DNA of 64,000 bases from Paucimonas lemoignei (GTDB taxonomy: Bacteria > Pseudomonadota > Gammaproteobacteria > Pseudomonadales > Pseudomonadaceae), in NCBI GenBank assembly GCA_900475325.1, contig LS483371.1:5307501-5371500 (forward strand), written 5' to 3'. The notes beneath the pieces were generated by a model. That model was not told the origin of the DNA. It saw only the letters and a list, made by a program, of their open reading frames with translations, and did no database searches. The translations under genes and the position numbers were made by a program. Positions 7,745 to 16,213 of this stretch are shown here, piece by piece (positions within the stretch are counted from its first letter, which is position 1; every line of letters begins with the position of its first letter).

Positions 7745-9313
7745 ATGCCAAACCCTGCGAACCTCGCGCGCCTGCAAATGCGCGCCATCAGTAAGCGCTA
7801 CCCCGGTTGCCTGGCCAACGACGCCATTGACCTGAGCATTGCTGCGGGAGAAATCCACGCGCTACTCGGCGAGAACGGGGCGGGCAAAAGCACCCTGATG
7901 AAGATCATCTATGGCGTCACGCAACCTGACTCCGGCGCCATCGTCTGGCAGGGCGAGACCTTGACCATGCGTAATCCGGCGCAAGCCAGAAGCCTGGGCA
8001 TCGGCATGGTGTTCCAGCACTTTTCGCTGTTCGAAACCCTGACCGTGGCTCAGAACATCGCCTTGGCCATGGGCGGCGCAGCGGGCACGCCCAAACAACT
8101 GGAGCCCAAAATCCGTGAAGTGTCGCAACGCTATGGCATGGCGGTGGAGCCACAACGACTTGTCCACAGCCTGTCGATTGGCGAGCGGCAGAAAGTCGAG
8201 ATCATTCGCTGCCTGATGCAGGACATCCGCCTGTTGATTCTCGATGAGCCAACCTCGGTGCTGACGCCTCAGGAAGCTGACGAGCTATTCGTCACCTTGC
8301 GTCGCCTGGCCGAAGAAGGCTGCAGCATTTTGTTCATCAGCCACAAGCTGGGTGAGGTCCGTGCCCTGTGCCATAGCGCGACAGTGTTACGCGCAGCCAA
8401 GGTGTCCGGGCATTGCGTCCCGGCACAATGCTCGGACCTGGAGCTGGCGCGATTGATGGTGGGTGATGCTGAAGGCCTGACCGCGCAGTACCCGAAAGTC
8501 ACGGGCCAGGCCCAGTTCCTCAAGGTCGACAACCTGTCGTGGCACAACCCCGACCCTTTTGGCTGCTCGCTGGCGAACGTTAACCTGGAAGTGCGCAGCG
8601 GTGAAATCGTCGGCATTGCCGGGGTGGCCGGTAACGGCCAGGACGAACTGCTCGCCCTGCTCAGTGGCGAACAAACCCTGAGCAACACACTGTCACCGAC
8701 GATTCGATTTGCCGAGGCCAATGTCGGCCATTTGCGCCCGGATGCACGGCGTAAAAACGGTCTGGCTTTCGTCCCGGCCGAACGCCTGGGCCATGGTGCC
8801 GTGCCGGAACTGAGCCTGACCGATAACGCGCTGCTCACGGCCTTTCAACAAGGCCTGGTCAGCAACGGCCTGATTCAGCGCGGCAAAGTGCGGGCGCTGG
8901 CAGACGAAATCATCAAACGCTTCGCGGTCAAAACGCCCGACGCTCAAGCCCCCGCGCGCAGCCTGTCTGGCGGCAATCTGCAGAAATTCATTCTGGGCCG
9001 CGAGATTCTGCAAAACCCGAAACTGCTGGTCGCGGCACACCCGACTTGGGGCGTGGACGTCGGCGCCGCAGCTGCCATCCATCGCGCACTGATCGCCCTG
9101 CGCGATGCGGGCGCTGCGATTCTGGTGATTTCCGAAGACCTCGACGAACTGTTCCAGATCAGCGACCGCCTCGCCGCCTTGAGCAGCGGTCGACTTTCGC
9201 CGCTGGTGCCCACCGCCCAGACTTCCCCCGTGCAGGTCGGCGGCTGGATGGCTGGCGAGTTCGACGCGCCCCCTTCTGTTCAACCCCATTTCCAAGCCGC
9301 CGCGCTTAATTAA
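7745..9313 (+). CDS. Nucleoside/purine ABC transporter, duplicated ATP-binding protein
   Basis: A 522-residue ATPase with two fused nucleotide-binding domains, as in the sugar and BMP-type nucleoside importers (YufO/NupA type). The first domain has Walker A GENGAGKST near 42-50, signature LSIGERQKVEI and Walker B LLILDEPTS. The second has GVAGNGQDE in the Walker A position, a degenerate form typical of these proteins, and signature LSGGNLQKFILGRE. Two permease genes follow, 11 bp and then a 1-bp overlap, forming one operon. The substrate-binding partner is probably the BMP protein at 16214. Purine nucleoside or base import is inferred from family and context. Confidence 0.88.
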   Translation: MPNPANLARLQMRAISKRYPGCLANDAIDLSIAAGEIHALLGENGAGKSTLMKIIYGVTQPDSGAIVWQGETLTMRNPAQARSLGIGMVFQHFSLFETLTVAQNIALAMGGAAGTPKQLEPKIREVSQRYGMAVEPQRLVHSLSIGERQKVEIIRCLMQDIRLLILDEPTSVLTPQEADELFVTLRRLAEEGCSILFISHKLGEVRALCHSATVLRAAKVSGHCVPAQCSDLELARLMVGDAEGLTAQYPKVTGQAQFLKVDNLSWHNPDPFGCSLANVNLEVRSGEIVGIAGVAGNGQDELLALLSGEQTLSNTLSPTIRFAEANVGHLRPDARRKNGLAFVPAERLGHGAVPELSLTDNALLTAFQQGLVSNGLIQRGKVRALADEIIKRFAVKTPDAQAPARSLSGGNLQKFILGREILQNPKLLVAAHPTWGVDVGAAAAIHRALIALRDAGAAILVISEDLDELFQISDRLAALSSGRLSPLVPTAQTSPVQVGGWMAGEFDAPPSVQPHFQAAALN

Positions 9314-9324
9314 CGGAGCTTCCG

Positions 9325-10428
9325 ATGCTGCTTTCTCTGGAACCGCGCGGGCAACAGTCGCGAGCCATGCTGTGGTTTTCCCCCTTGCTGGCCGCTGTGC
9401 TGACCCTTGTCTGCGGTTCGTTATTGTTTGTCGGCCTGGGCCTGGACCCGCTGCTGACCCTGCACACCTTACTCATCGCGCCGGTCAGCGACTGGTATGG
9501 CGTTTCGGAACTGATGGTCAAGGCGTTGCCGATTCTGCTCTGCGCCCTGGGCTTGGCGGTGGCTTATCAAGCGCGCATCTGGAACATCGGAGCTGAAGGC
9601 CAGTTACTCCTCGGTGCGTTGGCCGGTAGCGCCGTTGCCGTGAATATCATCGACATGGAAAGCCGCTGGGCATTGGCGCTGATCCTGTTGGTCGGCACCC
9701 TAGGCGGCGCAGCGTGGGCCGGGTTGACCGCCTGGTTGCGCACCCATTTCAACGCCAATGAAATCCTCACCAGTATCATGCTCAATTACATCGCGCTGAA
9801 CCTGCTGCTGTTCTTCGTGCATGGCTCACTGAAAGATCCGGCCGGGATGAATTTTCCGGAGTCCGCAATGTTCGGCGATGCCAGTCGCCTGCCGCTGCTG
9901 ACCGAAGATGGCCGCGTGCATGCCGGGGTGTATTTCGCTCTGCTGGCGCTGGTTGCGGTCTGGGTATTGTTACAGCGCAGTTTTGTCGGCTTTCAGATCA
10001 AAGTCCTCGGGCTGGATAAGCGCGCTGCCGGTTTCGTGGGTTTCCGCGAGAAACGTCTGGTCTGGCTGGCGCTGTTGATCAGCGGTGGGCTGGCAGGGTT
10101 GGCCGGGGTTTGTGAAGTCACCGGCCCGATTGGCCAACTGGTGCCGCAAGTCTCGCCGGGCTACGGCTACGCCGCGATTACCGTGGCCTTTCTCGGACGC
10201 CTGAATCCGATCGGCATTCTGTTCGCCAGCCTGCTCATGGCGCTGTTGTATCTGGGTGGCGAAAGCGCACAGATGACGCTGAACCTGCCGCAAGCCATCA
10301 CCCAATTGTTTCAAGGGATGATGCTGTTCTTCCTGCTGGCCTGCGACGTATTGATCCTCTATCGCCCGCGTCTCAAAGCGCGCTGGAACAAACGCCAGAT
10401 GGCACCCGCAGCAACAGGAGCCGTGTGA
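9325..10428 (+). CDS. Nucleoside/purine ABC transporter permease 1
   Basis: A 367-residue inner-membrane permease of the BPD_transp_2 (YufP/RbsC-like) family, with 9-10 hydrophobic segments. The cytoplasmic-loop motif GANEILTS-like (NANEILTSIMLNYIA near 145-160) contacts the ATPase, and GYGYAAITVAFLGRLNPIG near 270-290 is a family block. It starts 11 bp after the ATPase with AGGAGC-like spacing (ACGGAGCTTCCGATG) and its stop overlaps the next start by one base. It pairs with the second permease as a heterodimer. Confidence 0.87.
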   Translation: MLLSLEPRGQQSRAMLWFSPLLAAVLTLVCGSLLFVGLGLDPLLTLHTLLIAPVSDWYGVSELMVKALPILLCALGLAVAYQARIWNIGAEGQLLLGALAGSAVAVNIIDMESRWALALILLVGTLGGAAWAGLTAWLRTHFNANEILTSIMLNYIALNLLLFFVHGSLKDPAGMNFPESAMFGDASRLPLLTEDGRVHAGVYFALLALVAVWVLLQRSFVGFQIKVLGLDKRAAGFVGFREKRLVWLALLISGGLAGLAGVCEVTGPIGQLVPQVSPGYGYAAITVAFLGRLNPIGILFASLLMALLYLGGESAQMTLNLPQAITQLFQGMMLFFLLACDVLILYRPRLKARWNKRQMAPAATGAV

Positions 10429-11354
10429 TGGATATCGATCTGCTGAGTAACATTCTGTTTGCCATGATTCGCTGCGGTACACCGCTGTTGCTGGTGGCAC
10501 TGGGTGAATTGATCTGTGAAAAAAGCGGCGTTCTCAATCTTGGCCAGGAGGGCATGATGCTGTTCGGCGCGGTGATCGGTTTCATCATCGCCCTGAGCAC
10601 CGGCAATCTTTGGTTGGGCGTGTTGCTGGCGATGTTTGCCGGGATGCTGCTGTCCGGCCTGTTTGCGATTGTGGCGCTGCTGTTCAACGCCAATCAGGTG
10701 GCCACAGGGTTGGCACTGACCATCTTTGGTGTCGGGCTTTCCAGCTTTGTCGGCGCGGCCTGGGTGGGCAAGCCCTTACAGGGTTTCGAACCTGTTGTGA
10801 TTCCTTATCTGAGCGATATTCCGCTGATCGGCCGGATGTTTTTTGCCCAGGACATTCTGGTGTACCTGTCCTTTGCCCTGTTCGCGCTGGTGGCCTGGGT
10901 GCTGCTGAAAAGCCGTGTGGGCCTGATCATTCAGGCAGTCGGCGAAAACCCGGATGCGGCCAGTGCTATGGGTTTGCCTGTGTTGCGGGTACGGACCCTG
11001 GCGGTATTGTTCGGCGGCGCAATGGCAGGGCTGGCCGGGGCTTATCTGTCCCTGGCTTACACGCCGATGTGGGCGGAAAACATGAGCGCTGGCCGCGGAT
11101 GGATTGCGCTGGCCTTGGTGGTGTTCGCCAGCTGGCGCGTGTGGCGGTTGCTGCTGGGCGCATACCTGTTCGGGCTGGCCAGTATTCTGCACTTGGTCGC
11201 GCAAGGCGTTGGCCTGGCGATTCCGTCCAACTTGCTGGCCATGCTGCCGTACGTGGCAACCATCGTGGTGTTGGTGCTGCTGTCGCGCAACGCCCTGCGC
11301 ACCCGGCTGTATGCCCCGGTTTCGTTGGGGCAGCCTTGGCAGGCGGGGCATTGA
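10428..11354 (+). CDS. Nucleoside/purine ABC transporter permease 2
   Basis: A 308-residue permease of the YufQ type, second half of the membrane channel. The N-terminal GELICEKSGVLNLGQEGMM near 25-43 and NANQVATGLALTIFG near 85-99 are family blocks. I chose the ATG at 10428 rather than the adjacent GTG at 10425 because AGGAG at 10416-10420 then has 7-nt spacing. The TGA of permease 1 and this ATG share one base, indicating translational coupling. Confidence 0.87.
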   Translation: MDIDLLSNILFAMIRCGTPLLLVALGELICEKSGVLNLGQEGMMLFGAVIGFIIALSTGNLWLGVLLAMFAGMLLSGLFAIVALLFNANQVATGLALTIFGVGLSSFVGAAWVGKPLQGFEPVVIPYLSDIPLIGRMFFAQDILVYLSFALFALVAWVLLKSRVGLIIQAVGENPDAASAMGLPVLRVRTLAVLFGGAMAGLAGAYLSLAYTPMWAENMSAGRGWIALALVVFASWRVWRLLLGAYLFGLASILHLVAQGVGLAIPSNLLAMLPYVATIVVLVLLSRNALRTRLYAPVSLGQPWQAGH

Positions 11355-11393
11355 GTTAACGAGTGCAACACATCGCCTGAGGACAACCCGGAA

Positions 11394-11489
11394 CCTGTGG
11401 GAGCGAATTCATTCGCGAAGGGGCAATTACATCCGATATTTATTTATCGTCTGTACCGCCCTATTCGCGAATGAATTCGCTCCCACAGG
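11394..11489. repeat. REP pair (REPIN)
   Basis: CCTGTGGGAGCGAATTC facing GAATTCGCTCCCACAGG, between the ABC operon and the convergent membrane-protein gene. It may also act as a transcript end for both. Confidence 0.9.
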
Positions 11490-11497
11490 GGTGACGT

Positions 11498-11902
11498 TCA
11501 CCCTTCTTCTCTGCGCACAGGCCACAACTGCAACACCGCCCACATCAATTCCATGATCAGAAACCCCACCAGCAATTGCGATGCGCCCTGCATGAGCGCG
11601 TAAGCCTGCCATATGGCAAACAACAGCCGCCCCGCCGCGTCATAGCGTCCGAACATCTGTTGCGGATTGCGAATCCGCAGCACTGACCACACGCAGACAA
11701 TCGAACCCAGTAAGTTGGCCATCAGCATGTGCATGGGTTCGAAAGGCGGCAAGTCCCCCGGCACATCCCAGGCCTGGCTCAACGCCAACAGCAGTCCATG
11801 CAATGCTGCAAAACTCCAAGGTGTGACGAAAGCGGCGGTCACGATCAAGTCATACCAACCGCTGCTGCGGACCAGTTGGCGATAGTGTTGCGGTTGCCAC
11901 AT
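11498..11902 (-). CDS. Small inner-membrane protein under a MerR-type promoter
   Basis: A 134-residue protein with four predicted membrane segments (near 18-40, 56-75, 87-105 and 107-127) and few charges, ending VRREEG. I do not recognise a named family. It resembles small DoxX/YqjF-like hypothetical membrane proteins, without a diagnostic motif. It is divergent from a MerR-family gene. The 19-bp-spaced MerR-type promoter at 11936-11966 points into it, so it is the most likely direct target of that regulator. Confidence 0.6.
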   Translation of the reverse strand: MWQPQHYRQLVRSSGWYDLIVTAAFVTPWSFAALHGLLLALSQAWDVPGDLPPFEPMHMLMANLLGSIVCVWSVLRIRNPQQMFGRYDAAGRLLFAIWQAYALMQGASQLLVGFLIMELMWAVLQLWPVRREEG

Positions 11903-11935
11903 AAAAGACGCTCCTGCGTATTGGGTGTTCCAACA

Positions 11936-11966
11936 GGCTAAAGCCTGGAGTACGCTCCAGGGTCAA
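11936..11966 (-). promoter_or_regulatory. MerR-family operator/promoter (ZntR/CueR style)
   Basis: On the minus strand, -35 TTGACC (11966-11961), a 19-bp spacer and -10 TTAGCC (11941-11936). The spacer holds a perfect 7-bp palindrome, CCTGGAG-N4-CTCCAGG (11944-11961). An overlong spacer with a central dyad is the hallmark of MerR-type activation by DNA untwisting. The promoter reads into the membrane-protein gene at 11902. Confidence 0.8.
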
Positions 11967-11984
11967 CCCCAAGGACTGCGGACG

Positions 11985-12335
11985 ATGCGTATTGGAGAAT
12001 TGGCCCAGGCAACAGCGGTCAGCCGCGACACCCTGAGGTTCTATGAAGAGCGTGGGCTGATCGCCGCACAGCGCAGCGCCAATGGCTACCGGCATTACCC
12101 CACCGAGATGGTCCAGCTGGTGCAATTCATCAAGACCGCCCAGCGTCTGGGGTTCAGCCTGAACGAAATCGGCCACAGCGTTGCCGAACTCTGGAAAGCA
12201 CCCTCGCCGGATCAGGCCATCGCCCAGTTGCTGCGCGACAAGCTGGTACTGATCGAAACCCGCATTGCCGAACTCGGCCAATTACGTACTGAACTGCAAA
12301 GCCGTCTGGGCCAAAGCTGCCCGTTAAATCCCTGA
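11985..12335 (+). CDS. MerR-family transcriptional regulator
   Basis: A 116-residue MerR regulator. The DNA-binding domain is residues 1-70 (MRIGELAQATAVSRDTLRFY at the start, then GYRHYP near 36-41), followed by the dimerisation helix. The C-terminal end, LGQSCPLNP, has only one Cys, unlike the two-Cys loop of CueR, so copper sensing is unlikely and the inducer is unknown. The start at 11985 begins at the conserved MRIGEL; the open frame continues 20 codons upstream through the operator. Divergent from a membrane protein and 27 bp before an SDR gene. Confidence 0.82.
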   Translation: MRIGELAQATAVSRDTLRFYEERGLIAAQRSANGYRHYPTEMVQLVQFIKTAQRLGFSLNEIGHSVAELWKAPSPDQAIAQLLRDKLVLIETRIAELGQLRTELQSRLGQSCPLNP

Positions 12336-12362
12336 CGGCTCTTTTCTAATGGAGAAATTTTG

Positions 12363-13049
12363 ATGTCCGATAACAAAACCGCACTGATCATCGGCGCTTC
12401 CCGCGGCCTCGGTCTGGGCCTGGTCAAGCGCCTGACCGAGCAGAACTGGACCGTGATCGCCACTGTTCGCGACCAGCACAAAGCGACCGACCTCAAAGCC
12501 ATTCCTGGTGTGCGTATCGAAACGCTGGATATGGACGACATCGCTTCCCTGGACGCCTTGAAAGACACCCTGCAGGGCCAGGTTTTCGATGCGCTGGTGA
12601 TCAATGCCGGGATCATGGGGCCGCGCCCGCAGAGTGTTGAGGCCGTCACTAATACCGAACTGACCCAGATCTTTCTGACCAACGCCATCGCGCCGATTCG
12701 GCTGGCCGAGCGCCTGGTGCAACAGATCCGCCCGAACAGCGGCGTGCTGGCCTTCATGAGCTCACGATTCGGCAGTGTGACCTGCCCGGACGGCGCCGAT
12801 GCAGCGTTGTACAAAGCCAGCAAAGCGGCGCTCAATTCCCTGACCAACACCTTCGTGACTCAACTGCCGGAACCTCGCCCGACGGTGCTGTCCTTGCATC
12901 CGGGCTGGGTGAAAACCGACATGGGCGGCGAAAATGCTGCCATTGACGTCGAAACCAGTACCCATGGCATGGTTGAACAGCTCAAGGCCTACGCGGGCAA
13001 GGGCGGGCATTATTTTGTGGATTACACGGGCGAGGCGATTGCCTGGTGA
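12363..13049 (+). CDS. Short-chain dehydrogenase/reductase
   Basis: A 228-residue classical SDR, NAD(P)-dependent oxidoreductase. The cofactor motif is IIGASRGLGLGL near 9-20, NAG is in VINAGIMG near 80-87, the catalytic Ser is in AFMSSRFGS near 127-135 and YKASKAALN supplies Tyr and Lys near 149-153. Substrate unknown. The ATG at 12363 has GGAG upstream and lies 27 bp after the MerR gene, so the two are probably co-transcribed. Possibly part of a response to a reactive carbonyl or similar stress, which is inference only. Confidence 0.82.
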   Translation: MSDNKTALIIGASRGLGLGLVKRLTEQNWTVIATVRDQHKATDLKAIPGVRIETLDMDDIASLDALKDTLQGQVFDALVINAGIMGPRPQSVEAVTNTELTQIFLTNAIAPIRLAERLVQQIRPNSGVLAFMSSRFGSVTCPDGADAALYKASKAALNSLTNTFVTQLPEPRPTVLSLHPGWVKTDMGGENAAIDVETSTHGMVEQLKAYAGKGGHYFVDYTGEAIAW

Positions 13050-13071
13050 GGTAACAGCTGAAAAACCCAAA

Positions 13072-13167
13072 CCTGTAGGAGCGAATTCATTCGCGAAGAG
13101 GCCAGTACATTCGATGCATCTTCATCGGCCTTGATAATGCCTTCGCGAATGAATTCGCTCCCACAGG
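13072..13167. repeat. REP pair (REPIN)
   Basis: CCTGTAGGAGCGAATTC facing GAATTCGCTCCCACAGG after the SDR gene. A GTAGGA/CCCAC mismatch is visible at the outer end. Confidence 0.88.
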
Positions 13168-13321
13168 TCCGAGGTTTAACTACAAAGATTTCGCGTCGGG
13201 ACGAATCCAGTTAAAATCCCGCCCCTTCGCCGCTGCTGCCCAGCACCGGCGACCCTGGATCAGCAGACAGGGCAACACTGAGCTGGCGAACCTGAACCCT
13301 ATTTTCAGAGGAGCCGGCACA

Positions 13322-14677
13322 ATGCCCGCGATCCGTATCTGGTTGAAAAATCCCCTCGCTGTTTTCACCGCCAACGACCTCGATGCCCGAGGCGGCCTGG
13401 TAATCGAAAACGGCGTCATCGTTGAAATGCTCGCCACCGGTCAGCAACCCAGCGCGCCGTGTGATCAAGTCTTCGACGCCCGCGAGCACGTGCTGCTGCC
13501 GGGTTTGATCAACACCCATCACCACTTCTATCAAACCCTGACACGCGCCTGGGCGCCGGTGGTCAACCAGCCTCTGTTCCCGTGGCTGAAAACCCTGTAC
13601 CCGGTGTGGGCGCGTTTGACTCCAGAAAAGCTGGCGCTGGCCAGTAAAGTCGCACTGGCTGAGTTGCTGCTGTCGGGCTGCACTACAGCGGCGGACCATC
13701 ATTATCTGTTCCCGGACGGCCTGGAAAATGCCATCGACGTGCAGGTCAAAAGTGTCCGCGAACTGGGCATGCGCGCCATGCTCACGCGGGGGTCCATGAG
13801 CCTGGGTGAAGACGACGGCGGCTTGCCACCCCAGCAGACCGTGCAACAAGGCGAAGTGATTCTTGAGGACAGCCAACGGCTGATCGAGCGTTATCACCAG
13901 CGCGGCGAAGGCGCGCAGATCCAGATCGCCCTGGCTCCCTGCTCGCCGTTTTCGGTCACCCCAGAGATCATGCGCGAAAGTGCAACGCTGGCCGAAAAGC
14001 TCGATGTGCGCCTGCACACCCACCTGGCCGAAACCCTGGACGAAGAAGACTTCTGCCTGCAGCGCTTCGGCTTGCGCACCGTGGATTATCTGGACAGCGT
14101 CGGCTGGCTAGGCCCGCGCACCTGGCTGGCCCACGGTATCCATTTCAACCCTGAAGAAATCGCGCGCCTCGGTGCAGCCGGGACGGGCATTTGCCATTGC
14201 CCGAGTTCCAACATGCGCCTGGCCTCGGGGATCTGCCCGACGCTGGACCTGCTGGCTGCAGGCGCGCCATTGGGGCTGGGGGTCGATGGTTCGGCGTCCA
14301 ATGATGCGTCGAACATGATGCTGGAAGCCCGGCAGGCGCTGTATATCCAGCGCTTGCGCTATGGCGCCGAAAAGATCACCCCAGAGCTCGTGCTCGGCTG
14401 GGCGACCAAAGGGTCGGCGCAGTTGCTCGGCCGCAGCGATATTGGTGAGCTGGCGGTGGGTAAGCAGGCTGATCTGGCGCTGTTCAAACTGGACGAGCTG
14501 CGCTTTTCCGGCAGCCATGATCCGGTCTCGGCGCTGTTGTTATGCGGCGCGGACCGAGCGGATCGGGTGATGATCGGCGGGCAGTGGCGAGTGGTTGATG
14601 GGCAGGTTGAAGGCCTGGACCTCAAAGGCTTGATCGCCGATCACAGCCAGGCGGCGCGGGAGTTGATTGGGGGGTAA
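13322..14677 (+). CDS. 8-Oxoguanine deaminase
   Basis: A 451-residue amidohydrolase of the cytosine/guanine-deaminase-like group that hydrolyses 8-oxoguanine to urate and ammonia. Metal ligands are visible: the HHH run in NTHHHFYQT near 66-68, HTHLAET near 232-238, HGIHF near 267-271 and the Asp of GVDGSASND near 320. Closely resembles the characterised P. aeruginosa enzyme PA0142, including ADHHYLFPDG. AGAGGAG precedes the ATG at good distance. It clusters with purine uptake genes and adenine deaminase, consistent with salvage or detoxification of imported purines for nitrogen. Confidence 0.88.
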   Translation: MPAIRIWLKNPLAVFTANDLDARGGLVIENGVIVEMLATGQQPSAPCDQVFDAREHVLLPGLINTHHHFYQTLTRAWAPVVNQPLFPWLKTLYPVWARLTPEKLALASKVALAELLLSGCTTAADHHYLFPDGLENAIDVQVKSVRELGMRAMLTRGSMSLGEDDGGLPPQQTVQQGEVILEDSQRLIERYHQRGEGAQIQIALAPCSPFSVTPEIMRESATLAEKLDVRLHTHLAETLDEEDFCLQRFGLRTVDYLDSVGWLGPRTWLAHGIHFNPEEIARLGAAGTGICHCPSSNMRLASGICPTLDLLAAGAPLGLGVDGSASNDASNMMLEARQALYIQRLRYGAEKITPELVLGWATKGSAQLLGRSDIGELAVGKQADLALFKLDELRFSGSHDPVSALLLCGADRADRVMIGGQWRVVDGQVEGLDLKGLIADHSQAARELIGG

Positions 14678-14682
14678 AAATC

Positions 14683-14737
14683 CCTGTAGGAGCTGCCCAG
14701 GCACATCGATTTCGCAGCCTTCGGCAGCTCCTACAGG
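14683..14737. repeat. REP-type hairpin, GGAGCTGCC class
   Basis: CCTGTAGGAGCTGCC facing GGCAGCTCCTACAGG with a short interior, between the convergent deaminase and chaA genes. It is a shortened copy and probably doubles as a bidirectional terminator. Confidence 0.8.
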
Positions 14738-14747
14738 TTTGATGCGG

Positions 14748-15839
14748 CTACAGCCCCAACAACGACAACATGATGAACGTCGCAAACAGCACGAAGTGGG
14801 TCATGCCTTCGATGGCATTGGTTTCGCCGTCATTGAGGTTGATGGCGCTGACCAGCAAGGTAATGAAGATCATCACGGTCTGTACCGGGGTCATCGCCAT
14901 CTGGAACGGCTGGCCGGTATAAAGCGCCATGGCTTCCATGACGGGAACGGTCAGGATCACCGTCGACAGCGACGCGCCCAAGGCGATGTTCACCACCGAC
15001 TGCATGCGGTTGGCCAGCGCAGCACGCAGAGCCGTCAGAATCTCTGGCGCAGCGGAAATCGCGGCCACCAGAATCGCGGTCATGACCGGCGGCGCACCGG
15101 TGCCTTCCAGGCCCAGGTCCACGGTCTTGGACATCACCTCAGCCAGCGCGCCGATCACCACCACGCCCAGCATCAGCGTGCCGATGGACAACGTCAGATT
15201 GACCGGCGCACTTTCTGCGTCGGGCTGGTCCTTGCGCTTCTTTTTCTCCGGGTAGCTGTAGCTGAAGAAGTAACTGTGCGGCCCGACCTGCATGCGCAGG
15301 AACAGGGTGTAGAGCACGATCATCGCGCCAATGGTGAACGCCGAATACAGCTTCCAGTCACCTTCGGGAATGAATTCCGGCACCACCATGGAAACGCCCA
15401 TGGCGGTCAGGATCATCACGCTGTAAGTACGCGCCGAGTCATCGTTGTAAGACTGCTCGCCATGCTTGAGGCCACCCATCAGCGCGGCCAGGCCGAGGAT
15501 GCCGTTGATGTCGAGCATCACCGCCGAGTAGATCGTGTCCCGCACCAGGGTCGGCGAAGGCTCGTTGCTCATCATGATCGCCAGGATCACTACTTCCACC
15601 AATACTGCTGACAGGGTCAGGATCATGGTGCCGTAGGGGTCGCCGACCTTTTCAGCCAGTTGCTCGGCGTGGTGAGCCACACGCAACGAGGCGCAGACGA
15701 TGAAACCGACCAGCGCAATCCCCGCTGTCAGCGCAACGCCCTGCCCGTTATTGAGGAAAAAATGCTCAAAGGGATAGGCGAAGCAGGTCGCAATGATCGC
15801 CAGGAGAAGAAACTTTTCTTGCTTGAGTATCGAGCCCAT
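14748..15839 (-). CDS. chaA: Calcium (cation)/proton antiporter, ChaA family
   Basis: A 363-residue CaCA-superfamily antiporter with about 11 membrane segments. The two alpha-repeats have acidic centres: HHAEQLAEKVGDPYGTMILTLSAVLVEVVI near 55-85 and ISAAPEILTALRAALANRMQS near 255-275. A cytoplasmic charged loop (YPEKKKRKDQPDAE) lies near 195. ChaA exports Ca2+, Na+ or K+ at alkaline pH in E. coli. It is convergent with the deaminase and interrupts the purine region; no functional link is evident. Confidence 0.87.
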   Translation of the reverse strand: MGSILKQEKFLLLAIIATCFAYPFEHFFLNNGQGVALTAGIALVGFIVCASLRVAHHAEQLAEKVGDPYGTMILTLSAVLVEVVILAIMMSNEPSPTLVRDTIYSAVMLDINGILGLAALMGGLKHGEQSYNDDSARTYSVMILTAMGVSMVVPEFIPEGDWKLYSAFTIGAMIVLYTLFLRMQVGPHSYFFSYSYPEKKKRKDQPDAESAPVNLTLSIGTLMLGVVVIGALAEVMSKTVDLGLEGTGAPPVMTAILVAAISAAPEILTALRAALANRMQSVVNIALGASLSTVILTVPVMEAMALYTGQPFQMAMTPVQTVMIFITLLVSAINLNDGETNAIEGMTHFVLFATFIMLSLLGL

Positions 15840-15953
15840 TGAATGCCTTTACACCTTCACACATGAACCGTCCGAATAACGCGTTCAAGGCGATGAGAGT
15901 GTTGAGTGTAAGCAAAGGTTTCAAAAGTGCCGGGATTAGGTCACGCATTTCCC

Positions 15954-16025
15954 GTTGGAGCTGCCGAAGGCTGCGAAGGCAATGAACCTGACACACCGCT
16001 GTTCGCAGCCTGCGGCAGCGCCTAC
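15954..16025. repeat. REP-type hairpin, GGAGCTGCC class
   Basis: GTTGGAGCTGCCGAAGGCTG facing CGCAGCCTGCGGCAGCGCCT in the 374-bp gap between chaA and the binding-protein gene. Both arms have substitutions compared with the other copies. Confidence 0.78.
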
Positions 16026-16037
16026 TGTTAAAACGCG

Positions 16038-16085
16038 TGCACCAGTTAGCGGCAGACAGTCCATTCATTGCACCGTCCAGTGTCG
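16038..16085 (+). promoter_or_regulatory. Possible NtrC-type enhancer sites
   Basis: Two TGCACC half-sites at 16038-16043 and 16069-16074 are 31 bp apart, about three helical turns. They lie roughly 130 and 100 bp upstream of the predicted sigma-54 start at 16166. The first has a partial second half (TGCACC-AGTTA-GCGGCA, four of six matches to GGTGCA). The second is weaker. This spacing resembles tandem NtrC sites, but the match is incomplete. Confidence 0.35.
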
Positions 16086-16128
16086 TTGCTTCTGAGCTAA
16101 ATCTGCGCGAAGCAGGCGCCCCGCCATT

Positions 16129-16156
16129 AACTGTCCAGTTGGTCAGTTTTTTGCAT
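16129..16156 (+). promoter_or_regulatory. Sigma-54-like promoter with overlapping palindrome
   Basis: TTGGTCAGTTTTTTGCA (16139-16155) has -24 GG and -12 GC 10 nt apart; transcription would start near 16166. The -24 element lies inside the dyad AACTGTCCAGTTGGTCAGTT (16129-16148, 8 of 9 pairs), similar in shape to a RutR operator (TTGACCA-N2-TGGTCAA). A repressor bound there would block the promoter. Confidence 0.5.
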
Positions 16157-16213
16157 TGCTCAAGCAACCCGCTAAGACGGCCGTGCCAAAACGACCCCAA
16201 GGAGCTTGACCCG

